A DNA stretch of 64,000 bases from Streptomyces phaeochromogenes (GTDB taxonomy: Bacteria > Actinomycetota > Actinomycetes > Streptomycetales > Streptomycetaceae): the NCBI RefSeq assembly GCF_001418655.1, contig NZ_LIQZ01000087.1, positions 1 to 64,000 on the forward strand. Direction: 5' to 3'. The notes under the pieces were generated by a model. It was not told the origin of the DNA and searched no databases. It worked only from the letters and a program-made list of their open reading frames with translations. A program made the translations under genes and the position numbers. Below are positions 33,140 through 41,531 of this stretch, one piece after another. The first letter of the stretch is position 1; every line of letters starts with the position of its first letter.

Positions 33140-35088
33140 CAGTGGTCCTTCAGGGTGGTGGTGTCAGGGCGGTGGTGCGTGGGGGTCTGGTCGGCCGTGG
33201 CGCGGGTGCCGGACCACGCCTCCCACAGGGAGGCGTAGACGCCGGCCGCGGCGCACAGCTCGTCGTGGGTGCCGCTCTCCACGATCCGGCCGCCGTCCAT
33301 GACGACGATCCGGTCCGCGGTGGCGGCCTGGGTGAGGCGGTGCGCGACGACGAGCGCCGTACGGCCGTCCACCGCCCGGTCCGCCGCCTGCTCCAGGAGA
33401 CGGGCGCCGGTGCTCCCGGCCTCGGCCGTCGCCTCGTCCAGCACGGCCACCGGCGGATCGGCCAGCACGAGCCGCGCCAGGGCGAGTTGCTGGACCTGCG
33501 CGGAGGTGAGGCGGTGTCCGCCCTCGCCCACGACCGTGTCCAGGCCCTCCGGCAGCGCCACGACCCAGTCCAGAGCGGACACCGCTGTCAGTGCCGTGCG
33601 CAGTTCGGCGTCGGTGGCGCCGGCCCGCGCCAGGCGCAGATCGTCCGCGAGCGGTCCGGCGAAGACGTGCGTCTCCTGGGTGACCAGCGCGACCGGCACC
33701 CCGTCGCGGGACTCCCCGGCGCCGTTCGTCGTCACGCGCACCGAGCCGGCCGTCGGACGGTGCACGCCCGCTATGAGCTTGGCCAGGGTGGTCTTGCCCG
33801 CGCCGCTCGGGCCGACCAGGGCCACGCGCTCGCCCGCCCGGAGTGTGAGGTCCACGTCGTGCAGGACGGGGCGGCCCGGCTCGTACGCGTGATGGATGCC
33901 CGTCACGGTGACCGTGCCGCCCGCCTTCGCCTCGGCCTCAGCCGCTGTCCGGGGCCGCGGTGCGTGGGCCCGCTTCTCCGCTTCGGACTTCCCTGCTTCG
34001 GGCTTCTCCGGTTCGGGCGACGGCTGGTCGGCGACCCCGACGAGACGGGCCAGCGCCGCGGTCGCCGACTGCGCGTCGTCGAGGAGGACGAGCGCCGCGT
34101 TGACCGGCGTGAACAGGCTGTGGAAGTAGAGCGCGGCGGCCGTCGCGGTGCCGATGGACACCGACCCGCCGCGCACGAGCAGGAACCCGGTGACGAGGAC
34201 GGCCGCGAGCCCCGCGTACTCGGCGATGTGCAGCCGGTTGTAGAAGTCCAGCACCAGCCGCACGCCACGCAGCGTCAGTTCGACCGCCGCCGACGACCGC
34301 CGGGTCACCCGCTCGGTGTGCTCCTCCTCCAGCCGGAACGCCCGTACGGTGCCGGCGCCCGCGACGGTGTCCAGGAGCTGCTGTTGCTGGGACCCGGTGG
34401 CGATCCGCTGCCGGCCGTAGAGCGGCACGGCGTTGCGTACGTACCACCGCGCGGTGGACGCCTGGACGGGCACCGCGATGAGCGCGGCGAGGAAGAACCG
34501 CCAGTCCAGGGCCGCCATCGCGGCCAGGGTCAGCGCGATGGCCAGCAGGGAGCGGGCCAGTTCGGGCAGCGCGTCGCGCACCGCCTCGCCCACCACCGAG
34601 ACGTCCCGGGTGACCCGGGCGGTGAGGTCTCCGGCGCCCGCCTTCTCGACCTGTTCCAGGGGCAGCCGCAGCGCCTTCTCCACGAAGCGTTCGCGCAGCC
34701 GCGCCAGTACGGTCTCGCCGAGCCGGGAGACGAGGGACAGGCCCAGCGCGGTGGTCGCGCCCTGGGCGAGGGCGACCAGGACCAGCAGGACGACCGGGAG
34801 AGTGATGTCCCCCGGCGGGCGGTGGTCGGCGACGATGTCCACGATGCGGCCCAGCAGCGGCTGGACCAGCAGGCCCACACCGGTGGCCACGATCATCGCC
34901 GCGAAGCCGGCGACCGCCAGGCCCCGGCGCGGACGCACGAGTTCGCGGACCGCGGCGCGGGTGCGGGCCGGGGTCGCGGTGGGGAGCAGCTCGCGGCCGG
35001 CGGGCTCCGAGCCGAAGTCAAGCGCCGAGCCGTCGTCGGGGGCCGCGCCGGTCGGGCCCGTGGCCGGTGTGTCGGGGGAGTCGCTCAT
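33139..35088 (-). CDS. ABC exporter half with intact Walker motifs and degenerate signature (second set, CchG-like)
   Basis: 649 residues; ATGA overlap with the partner gene. The membrane domain spans about 60-340. A charged Lys/Glu/Pro linker (about 355-400) leads to the ATPase. Walker A is GPSGAGKTT near 430, Walker B VAVLDEATAEAG near 552 and H-loop VVAHRLT, but the signature LSGGQ is replaced by LTSAQ in the segment HRLTSAQVQQLALARLV. With its partner (35085-36779) it forms a heterodimer with one competent ATP site. It is probably a siderophore exporter, by similarity to the cchG product. Confidence 0.87.
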   Translation of the reverse strand: MSDSPDTPATGPTGAAPDDGSALDFGSEPAGRELLPTATPARTRAAVRELVRPRRGLAVAGFAAMIVATGVGLLVQPLLGRIVDIVADHRPPGDITLPVVLLVLVALAQGATTALGLSLVSRLGETVLARLRERFVEKALRLPLEQVEKAGAGDLTARVTRDVSVVGEAVRDALPELARSLLAIALTLAAMAALDWRFFLAALIAVPVQASTARWYVRNAVPLYGRQRIATGSQQQQLLDTVAGAGTVRAFRLEEEHTERVTRRSSAAVELTLRGVRLVLDFYNRLHIAEYAGLAAVLVTGFLLVRGGSVSIGTATAAALYFHSLFTPVNAALVLLDDAQSATAALARLVGVADQPSPEPEKPEAGKSEAEKRAHAPRPRTAAEAEAKAGGTVTVTGIHHAYEPGRPVLHDVDLTLRAGERVALVGPSGAGKTTLAKLIAGVHRPTAGSVRVTTNGAGESRDGVPVALVTQETHVFAGPLADDLRLARAGATDAELRTALTAVSALDWVVALPEGLDTVVGEGGHRLTSAQVQQLALARLVLADPPVAVLDEATAEAGSTGARLLEQAADRAVDGRTALVVAHRLTQAATADRIVVMDGGRIVESGTHDELCAAAGVYASLWEAWSGTRATADQTPTHHRPDTTTLKDH

Positions 35089-36779
35089 GCCAGCACCGCC
35101 GTGCGGTAGGTCTCATGACGGGCTATCAGGTCGGCGTGCGGGGCGGTGTCCGTGACCCGGCCGTCGTCGAGCAGCACCACCCGGTCGGTGACGGAGAGCA
35201 GCGCGGGACTGGTGGTCACCAGGACCGTGGTGCGGCCCTTGCGGATCTCCCGGATGCCGGACGCGATGCCCGCCTCGGTCACCGCGTCGACCGCGGTGGT
35301 CGGATCGTGGACCACCAGGACGGGCCGGTCGGCCGCCAACGCACGGGCCAGGGCGACCCGTTGGCGCTGTCCGCCGGAGAGCGAGCGACCGCGTTCACCG
35401 ACCGCCGTGTCCTCGCCGCCGGGCAGTGTCTCGGCGACCTGTGCCACCCCGGCCGCGGTCATCGCGGGTTCGGGATCGGCGGAGTCGGGGGCGCCGGCCG
35501 TGACGTTGTCGCGGACCGTGCCCTCGAAGAGGTCCGCGTCGTGCTCGGCCACCAGCATCGCCGTACGCAACTCGGCGGGATCCAGGTCCCGCAGGGCCAC
35601 GCCGTCCAGCTCCACCGTGCCGCTGTCCGGGTCGGCCCGCCGGGCCAGGCAGCGCAACAGGTCGGTGGCGTGCGCGGGGTCGGTCGCGACCACGCCCAGC
35701 AGCTCGCCGGACGCGATGTCCAGGTCTACCTCGCGCAGGCCCCCGTGGCTGACACCGGTCAGCCGCACCGCGCCGCGCACCGGCTGAGCCAGGATCCGGT
35801 CTCCGGCCGTGACGGTGTGCGGGGTCGCCAGGACCTCCGCGATCCGGGTGGCCGAGGCGCGGCCCTGGGCGAGCCCGGCGTTGACCCACGCGAGCACCTG
35901 AAGTGGTCCGAGCAGGAAGAGCGCGAGCCCCACCGCCGACACCAACTGGCCCAGGCTGATGGTGCCCTGCGCGGCCAGCCGCCCGCCGACCAGGGCGACG
36001 ACGGCGATCAGGCATCCCGTCAGGGTGAGCACCATGCCGCTCTGGAAGGCCTGCGCGCGAGCGGCCTTGAGTGTGGCCTGCAACGAGTCGCGGCTGGTGG
36101 TGCGGTAGCGGGCGATGGCCGTCGACTCGCCGCCGATGCCCTTGAGAATGCGCAGCCCGGCCACCAGATCCGCGGCGACGGCCGAGGCGTGCGCCGCGCG
36201 CTCCTGCTCGGTCGCGCTGCGGGTCTCCAGCGGCTTGCTCAGCAGATGCCCCAGCCAGAGCAGCACGGGCGTGCCGAGCAGGACGACCAGGCCGAGCGTC
36301 ACCGACGTACGCAGCAGGACGACAGCGGTGGTGAGGATGCCGACCAGGGCCGAGATCCCGTACATGACCGCCATGTTGACGGCGCCGACGCGCTTGGCGT
36401 CCTCGGTGGCGATGTTGGCGAGGGCGCCGGGCAGCCGGCCTTCCTCGGCCCCGCCGCCGGGATGCAGTACCCGTCGTACGAGGGCGATCCGCAGGGTGTG
36501 TTCCGCCCGGGCGGCGGAGCGGTCGCCGGACCAGGCGCCGAAGCGCCAGCTCAGCGCCAGCCCCACGTAGACCACGGCGAGGACGCCGAGCCACAGGACG
36601 AGGGCGCCGGTGTCGGACTTGGTGACGGCACGGTCGATGACCACACCGATCAGGACCGGGACCAGCGCCTCGCCCAGCTGATGCCCGGAGCCGAGGAGCG
36701 AGCCGAGGGCGACGTCCCGCCGTTGCCCTCTTACCGATTCCCGCAGGACGTCCCGCCCCGACGGAGTTGAAGGACTCAC
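35085..36779 (-). CDS. ABC exporter half with intact signature and degenerate Walker motifs (second set, CchI-like)
   Basis: 564 residues from a GTG at 36779 with GGAGG upstream. The exporter membrane domain spans about 25-310. The ATPase keeps the signature [16 protein letters not shown] (near 467), but the Walker A position reads VVATDPAHATDLL (near 366), Walker B is [12 protein letters not shown] with Pro for the catalytic Glu, and the H-loop His is missing (VTTSPALL). It can only supply the signature face to its partner. First gene of an iron-box-led operon. Confidence 0.87.
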   Translation of the reverse strand: MSPSTPSGRDVLRESVRGQRRDVALGSLLGSGHQLGEALVPVLIGVVIDRAVTKSDTGALVLWLGVLAVVYVGLALSWRFGAWSGDRSAARAEHTLRIALVRRVLHPGGGAEEGRLPGALANIATEDAKRVGAVNMAVMYGISALVGILTTAVVLLRTSVTLGLVVLLGTPVLLWLGHLLSKPLETRSATEQERAAHASAVAADLVAGLRILKGIGGESTAIARYRTTSRDSLQATLKAARAQAFQSGMVLTLTGCLIAVVALVGGRLAAQGTISLGQLVSAVGLALFLLGPLQVLAWVNAGLAQGRASATRIAEVLATPHTVTAGDRILAQPVRGAVRLTGVSHGGLREVDLDIASGELLGVVATDPAHATDLLRCLARRADPDSGTVELDGVALRDLDPAELRTAMLVAEHDADLFEGTVRDNVTAGAPDSADPEPAMTAAGVAQVAETLPGGEDTAVGERGRSLSGGQRQRVALARALAADRPVLVVHDPTTAVDAVTEAGIASGIREIRKGRTTVLVTTSPALLSVTDRVVLLDDGRVTDTAPHADLIARHETYRTAVLA

Positions 36780-36811
36780 CCGTATCCCTCCGGGACTAGG
36801 ACGCAGAAAAG

Positions 36812-36830
36812 TTAGGTGAGGCTACCTTAA
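36812..36830. promoter_or_regulatory. Iron box before the second exporter/receptor operon
   Basis: TTAGGTGAGGCTACCTTAA closely matches the DmdR/IdeR consensus TTAGGTTAGGCTCACCTAA. It lies 33 bases upstream of the GTG at 36779. Iron-bound repressor would be expected to block transcription of the exporter pair and lipoprotein. Confidence 0.85.
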
Positions 36831-36866
36831 GTTAATCGGTATTGCCCGGTGAGGGGGCGTGGAGTC

Positions 36867-36925
36867 GACGGCGGCCGTGCGGGTGGGACGACACATGGAT
36901 CCGTGCCGTCCCACCCGGCCGTCGA
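36867..36925. terminator. Hairpin after the second monooxygenase gene
   Basis: GGGTGGGACG (36881-36890) pairs with CGTCCCACCC (36907-36916), with further imperfect pairing outside (CGACGGC with GCCGTCG). It lies after the stop of the minus-strand monooxygenase gene and ahead of the next iron box, so it separates two transcripts. Confidence 0.65.
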
Positions 36926-36933
36926 GGGCGTCC

Positions 36934-38283
36934 TCAGCCGGTTCGCGCGGTGAGGTCGTCCGCCAGGTCGGCCGTGCGGTGGGCGAGCAGGGAGTCGAGG
37001 ATCTCCCCGGACCGGACCGCCGTGGTGGACAGCAGGGTCGAGGTCAGTCCGTGCGTGTGCTCGGTCGCGCCCTGCAGATAGATGCCCGCCGTGACGTCGG
37101 GCGTGAGCTCGACACGGTGATCGCGGCCGACGCGCACGGCGTCCTTGTCGTCCCGCAGGCAGAGTTTCGCGGTCCTGCCCAGGAGGGTGTCGAGATCCCT
37201 GGGGCGGTAGCCGGTCGCGTGGACGAGCAGGTCCGCGGAGATCACCTCCCGTTCCCCGGTGGGGAGATACTCGACGGTGACCTCAAGGTGGTCGTCGAGA
37301 CTGCGCACGTCCCGGATGCGGGACACGTTCCGCAGGCGCAGCCGCTCACGGCCCTGCACCTTCTCGCGGTACATCGTCGCGTACAGCGACTCGATGAGAT
37401 CCATGTCGACCACCGAGTAGTTGGTGCTGCGGTGGTAGTCGACCAGGGACTGCTTCACCTCCGGTTTGGAGCGGAAGTAGACGTCCACCGCCTCCGGGTC
37501 GAAGATCCGGTTGGCGAACGGGCTGTCGTCGGCGGGCGTGTACCCGTACTTGGCGAAGATCGCGCAGATCTCCGACTCGGGGAAGGACTGGTGCAGATAG
37601 TCCACGGCCTCGGCCGCGCTCTGGCCCGCGCCGAGCACCAGGACGCGGCCCACCGGGGTACCGGACTCGTTCAACTCGCGTACCCGCGGAACGAGTTGGC
37701 TGTTGTGCCAGATGCGGTCGGACAGGGCGGTGTCCGGTGGCAGGTGCGGCTCCAGACCGACGGCCACCGAGATGTTCCGGGCCCTGCGGGTGATGGTCCG
37801 CTCGGGGGCGCCGGGCACGCGGCTGACCACATCAAGCCAGCGGACCTCCCCGTCGGGTCCGGCCACCGGGTCGACCGACACGACCTCGTCGGAGTAGTCG
37901 ACGAGGTGGGCGACCCGGGCGGCGGCCCACTCGAAGTACTCGTGGAACTCGATCCGCAACGGGAACAGCGTCTTCGCGTTGAGGAAGTCGACCATCCTGC
38001 CCCGCTCCCGCAGGAAACACAGGAAGCTGAAGTCGCTGGTCGGGTTGCGCATGGTGACCAGGTCCTTGAGAAAGGACACCTGCATCGTGGCGTCTTCGAT
38101 GAGCATTCCCCGGTGCCAGCCGAACGACGGCTGGCGCTCCAGGAATCCCGCGCGGATCCGGTGCTCCGGAGCGACTTGGGCGTTGTGTTCCTCAACCGCA
38201 ATGGCCAGTGCGAGATTTGACGGCCCGAAACCTATACCGAGCACGTCAAGGATGGCGTCCGGCTCGTCATGCAGTGCGTTCAC
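36934..38283 (-). CDS. L-ornithine N5-monooxygenase (second copy, CchB-like)
   Basis: 449 residues. The GTG at 38283 is preferred because GGAAGGA lies just upstream and the frame then opens on the conserved IGFGPSNLALAIA; a GTG nine codons earlier is possible. It has FAD site GIGFGPSN, substrate-side FGWHRGMLIEDATMQVSFLK, NADPH site LVLGAGQSAAEAVDY and ATGYRPRDL. It hydroxylates the side-chain nitrogen of ornithine, the first step to hydroxamates. It is clearly homologous along its length to cchB at 43898 but distinct. It faces the iron box 38321-38339. Confidence 0.92.
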   Translation of the reverse strand: MNALHDEPDAILDVLGIGFGPSNLALAIAVEEHNAQVAPEHRIRAGFLERQPSFGWHRGMLIEDATMQVSFLKDLVTMRNPTSDFSFLCFLRERGRMVDFLNAKTLFPLRIEFHEYFEWAAARVAHLVDYSDEVVSVDPVAGPDGEVRWLDVVSRVPGAPERTITRRARNISVAVGLEPHLPPDTALSDRIWHNSQLVPRVRELNESGTPVGRVLVLGAGQSAAEAVDYLHQSFPESEICAIFAKYGYTPADDSPFANRIFDPEAVDVYFRSKPEVKQSLVDYHRSTNYSVVDMDLIESLYATMYREKVQGRERLRLRNVSRIRDVRSLDDHLEVTVEYLPTGEREVISADLLVHATGYRPRDLDTLLGRTAKLCLRDDKDAVRVGRDHRVELTPDVTAGIYLQGATEHTHGLTSTLLSTTAVRSGEILDSLLAHRTADLADDLTARTG

Positions 38284-38320
38284 CGCAACTTTCCTTCCCC
38301 TAGGCGCCACTGATGTTAAA

Positions 38321-38339
38321 TAAGGTTAGCCTTACCTTG
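38321..38339. promoter_or_regulatory. Iron box between the second monooxygenase and the formyltransferase relic/argB
   Basis: TAAGGTTAGCCTTACCTTG, a good DmdR/IdeR-type box, lies between two divergent starts (38283 minus, 38369 plus), so one site can control both directions. Confidence 0.82.
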
Positions 38340-38368
38340 CAATGGTGTGTCCTAGGAGAGGATCGACG

Positions 38369-38560
38369 ATGCGGGTCGTCATGTTCGGCCATCAGACATT
38401 GGGGCGCCGCACGCTCCAGGCTCTGCTGGACTCCGGCCACGAGGTGGTCACGGCCGTGGCCCACCCGAAGAGCGACCACGTATACGAGAAAATCTGGGAC
38501 GGCTCCGTGGCGGCCGACTGTTTCCGCACCGTGGGCGGCCACCTGACGGCACGTCCGTGA
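38369..38560 (+). pseudogene. Formyltransferase (cchA-like) gene with a large in-frame internal deletion
   Basis: 63 residues, ATG with AGGAGAGG upstream. Residues 1-46 match the N-terminus of the cchA product ([19 protein letters not shown] against MRVVMFGYQTWGHRTLQAL; both continue with HPKS, YEKIW). They are joined directly to the last 13 residues of the same protein ([12 protein letters not shown] against FTSMGGYLTTRP). About 250 residues, with all catalytic residues (NNW, HDSLLP, Asp loop), are gone. The frame and ribosome site survive, and its TGA overlaps the argB GTG, so it may persist as a translational leader for argB. Confidence 0.85.
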
Positions 38561-39471
38561 ACGGGGCCGTCGTGGCCGAATCGGCCACCTCCCTCGATGC
38601 CGCGTCTTCCGAGGTCACGTCCTCCGCGGCCGATCTCACCGATCGCCTCGCGGCGCTGGAACCCCTGCGCGGACACACGGTCGTCGTCAAGTACGGCGGC
38701 CACGCGATGACCGACGACACGCTCCGGCGGGCCTTCGCACAGGACGTCCTCACCCTGCGGCGGGCCGGTGTCAGACCGGTCGTCGTGCACGGCGGCGGTC
38801 CGCAGATCGGCGCCCACCTGGACCGGCTCGGCCTCAAGTCGTCCTTCCTGAACGGGCTCAGGGTCACCACTCCGGAGACCATGGAGGTCGTCCGCATGGT
38901 GCTGTCCGGCAAGGTCCAGAAGGAACTCGTCGGCCTGCTGAACGAGGACGGCCCGTACGCCGTCGGCCTCAGCGGCGAGGACGGGCGCACCCTCACCGCC
39001 GTCAAGCGGTATGCCGAAGTGGCCGGTGAGCCCGTCGACATCGGGCTCGTCGGGGACGTGGCACGGGTGAACACCGCGGTCGTACGCATCCTGCTCGACA
39101 GCGGTCACATCCCGGTGGTCTCCTCCGTCGGCCGGGGCGAGGACGGGCAGGTCTACAACGTCAACGCCGATACGGCGGCCGGGGCGTTGGCGGCGGCCCT
39201 GGGGACGCGGATCCTGGTCGTCCTCACCGATGTTCCCGGGCTGTACGCCGACTGGCCCGAGAGCGACCAAATCGTCGACCGGATCGGCGCGGGTGAGCTG
39301 GAGCGGCTGCTGCCGGGGCTGAACGGCGGCATGGGACCCAAGATGGAGGCCTGTCTGAGGGCCGTCAGGGGCGGGGTCGGAGCGGCCCGGGTGCTCGACG
39401 GGCGTGCGCCGCACGCGCTGCTCGACGGGCTGGCCGGTGTCGTCGGAACGGGGACGACGATCCTGCCCTGA
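38557..39471 (+). CDS. argB: N-acetylglutamate kinase
   Basis: 304 residues from a GTG that overlaps the relic stop (GTGA). Amino-acid-kinase fold: [38 protein letters not shown] and [12 protein letters not shown] are the ArgB signatures. It phosphorylates N-acetylglutamate, the committed step to ornithine. Outside an arg operon and downstream of an iron box, it most likely raises ornithine supply for hydroxamate synthesis in low iron. A housekeeping copy is expected elsewhere. The N-terminal 38 residues are Ala/Ser-rich. Confidence 0.92.
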   Translation: MNGAVVAESATSLDAASSEVTSSAADLTDRLAALEPLRGHTVVVKYGGHAMTDDTLRRAFAQDVLTLRRAGVRPVVVHGGGPQIGAHLDRLGLKSSFLNGLRVTTPETMEVVRMVLSGKVQKELVGLLNEDGPYAVGLSGEDGRTLTAVKRYAEVAGEPVDIGLVGDVARVNTAVVRILLDSGHIPVVSSVGRGEDGQVYNVNADTAAGALAAALGTRILVVLTDVPGLYADWPESDQIVDRIGAGELERLLPGLNGGMGPKMEACLRAVRGGVGAARVLDGRAPHALLDGLAGVVGTGTTILP

Positions 39472-39484
39472 AGCTCCGCAGGGA

Positions 39485-39558
39485 GCGGGGCTGTTCGGCT
39501 GCGGGTGTGTGGGGCCGGCCACGCCCCGCGGCGGAGCCGCACATCGGCACAGCCCCGC
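39485..39558. repeat. Intergenic inverted-repeat element, probable bidirectional terminator
   Basis: GCGGGGCTGT (39485-39494) pairs perfectly with ACAGCCCCGC (39549-39558), and between them lie further partly pairing GC-rich segments. It sits between convergent argB and the ABC ATPase gene. The sequence resembles the abundant GCGGGGCTGT...CGGCTCCGCC intergenic elements seen across Streptomyces genomes; that likeness is from memory. Confidence 0.65.
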
Positions 39559-39562
39559 GCCC

Positions 39563-40420
39563 CTAACGGGCCCGGGCTCCATGGTGGCGCCCTATCGGGA
39601 TCACCAGCGGGGTGCCGCTGACCGGGTCCGTCGTGATCTGGCAGGTCAGGTCGAAGACGTCCTCGACGGTGGCGGCGGTGATGACCTCCGCGGGACTGCC
39701 TTCGGCGACGATCCGTCCGGACTTCATCGCGACGACGTGATCGGCGTACCGGCAGGCCTGGTTGAGGTCGTGGAGCACCATGACGACCGTGCGGTTCTCG
39801 CGCCGGTTGAGGTCGGTGATCAGGTCCAGTACGTCGATCTGATGGGCCAGGTCCAGATACGTCGTCGGCTCGTCGAGCAGCAGTACGGGGGTGCCCTGGG
39901 CGACCGCCATGGCGATCCAGGCACGCTGGCGCTGGCCGCCGGACAACTCGTCGACGGGCCGGTCCGCGAGGTCCGTCATGCCGGTGGCGTCCAGGGCTCG
40001 GCGCACGGCCTGCTCATCGGCCTTCGACCACTGCCGCCACCAGGTCTGATGTGGTGAACGGCCGCGGTTGACCAGGTCGATGACGGTCAGCCCCTCCGGC
40101 GCGAGCGGACTCTGCGGCAGGATGCCGAGGCGCTGGGCCAGCTCCCTGCTCGGTATCGACCGGATGGCCCGGCCGTCGAGGTGGACGGCTCCCTCTTTGG
40201 GCGCCAGCAGCCGGGCGAGGGCGCGCAACAGGGTGGACTTGCCGCACGCGTTGGCGCCGACGATGGCCGTGATCCGGCCCGGTGGTACGGCCAGGTCGAG
40301 GCCGTCCACGACGAGCCGGTTGTCGTAGGCCAGCCGCAGACCGCTCGCGCGCAGGTCCGGGTCGGGGGCCGGCACGCGGCCGGCCGGCCGGGGATCGGCC
40401 GGCGTGGGATCAGCCGACAT
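39563..40420 (-). CDS. Ferric-siderophore ABC importer ATPase (second set, CchE-like)
   Basis: 285 residues; ATG at 40420. Walker A GANACGKSTLL, Q-loop LPQSPLAPEGLTV, signature [17 protein letters not shown], Walker B LLLDEPTTYLDL, H-loop VLHDLNQ. FepC/FhuC type, close to the cchE product at 47471. It begins 4 bases after the permease stop and ends the three-gene importer operon. It energises the two adjacent permeases. Confidence 0.92.
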   Translation of the reverse strand: MSADPTPADPRPAGRVPAPDPDLRASGLRLAYDNRLVVDGLDLAVPPGRITAIVGANACGKSTLLRALARLLAPKEGAVHLDGRAIRSIPSRELAQRLGILPQSPLAPEGLTVIDLVNRGRSPHQTWWRQWSKADEQAVRRALDATGMTDLADRPVDELSGGQRQRAWIAMAVAQGTPVLLLDEPTTYLDLAHQIDVLDLITDLNRRENRTVVMVLHDLNQACRYADHVVAMKSGRIVAEGSPAEVITAATVEDVFDLTCQITTDPVSGTPLVIPIGRHHGARAR

Positions 40421-40424
40421 GGGT

Positions 40425-41531
40425 TCAACCTCCTGAACCCGCGCGGTTGGCGCGGGCGAGCAGCCAGAGCAGGACCGGTGCGCCGAGCACTCCGGTGACG
40501 ATTCCGACCGGCAGTTCCGTGCCGGGGACGAGCGTACGGGCGACGAGGTCGCCGCCGAGGACCACCAGCGCCCCGGTCAGTCCCGAGGCGACGGTCGGCG
40601 GCCAGGCCGTACGGGCCAGCCGCTGGGCGATCTGCGGCGCGGCGAGCGCCACGAACGCGACGGGACCCGCGGAGGCGGTGGCGAACGCGATCAGTCCGAC
40701 ACCGGCGAGCAGGATGGCGAGACGGACGGGCTGTACGCGCGTACCGAGGCCGGTGGCCACGTCGTCGCCGAGCTGGAGGGTGCGCAGCAGCCGGCCGAGC
40801 AGCAGTGCCGTCGGCAGCAGCACCGCCAGCGCGACGGCGAGCGGGCCGACCTGGTCCCACGTACGGCCGTTGAGGTTGCCGACCAGCCAGCCGAGGGCGG
40901 CCTGTGCCTGGAAACGTCCGCCCTTGGCCACCAGGTAGTCGGTGGCGCTCGTGCAGATCCAGGCCACGCCGATGCCGACCAGGATGATGCGGTATCCGGT
41001 GGTGCCGCGCCGCCAGGCCAGCGCGTAGACGATCAGGGCCGTGGCCAGGGCGCCGAACAGTCCGAGGGCCTGGGTGCCGAGGCCGCCGTCCCAGCCCAGC
41101 ACGATGCCCGCGACCACGGCGGTGCCCGCGCCCTGGGTGAGGCCGATCATGTCGGGGCTGGCCAGCGGATTGCGGGTCATGGTCTGGAACAGGGCGCCGG
41201 AGACACCGAAGGCGATCCCGGCCAACAGTCCGACCAGGGCGCGCGGCAGCCGCAGTTCCCGCACCACGAGGACGGTTCCGGGGTCGCCGGAGCCCACCAG
41301 GGCTCGTACGACGTCGGTGAAGCCGATCGGATAGTCGCCGGTCGTCAGGCCCCAGCAGAACAGCAGGAAGGTGGCGGCGGTCAGCACCGCGCACAGGGCC
41401 ACCAGCCGGGGGCGGAAGACACCGGAGACGGGCGGCAGGGTCAGCCGGTAGGTGCGGAAGCGGGGGCCACCGGGCGAATCGTCGGGAACCGGGCGGGATT
41501 TGAGCGCCTGCTTCGGGTTCGGCACGTTCAC
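40425..41531 (-). CDS. Iron-siderophore permease, FecCD family (second set, CchD-like)
   Basis: 368 residues; the GTG overlaps the stop of the other permease. A 35-residue polar N-terminus is followed by about ten membrane helices. FecCD signatures: ELRLPRALVGLLAGIAFGVS, SGALFQTMTRNPLASPDMIG, and the ATPase-docking loop GDDVATGLGTRVQ. It pairs with the 41528 permease to form the channel for ferric siderophore. Confidence 0.9.
   Translation of the reverse strand: MNVPNPKQALKSRPVPDDSPGGPRFRTYRLTLPPVSGVFRPRLVALCAVLTAATFLLFCWGLTTGDYPIGFTDVVRALVGSGDPGTVLVVRELRLPRALVGLLAGIAFGVSGALFQTMTRNPLASPDMIGLTQGAGTAVVAGIVLGWDGGLGTQALGLFGALATALIVYALAWRRGTTGYRIILVGIGVAWICTSATDYLVAKGGRFQAQAALGWLVGNLNGRTWDQVGPLAVALAVLLPTALLLGRLLRTLQLGDDVATGLGTRVQPVRLAILLAGVGLIAFATASAGPVAFVALAAPQIAQRLARTAWPPTVASGLTGALVVLGGDLVARTLVPGTELPVGIVTGVLGAPVLLWLLARANRAGSGG

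Noticed and set aside
38369-38560. Formyltransferase relic as a frameshift or a chance small ORF
   Set aside because: Both ends match the cchA product in one frame, with a proper ribosome site; an in-frame internal deletion explains it better.
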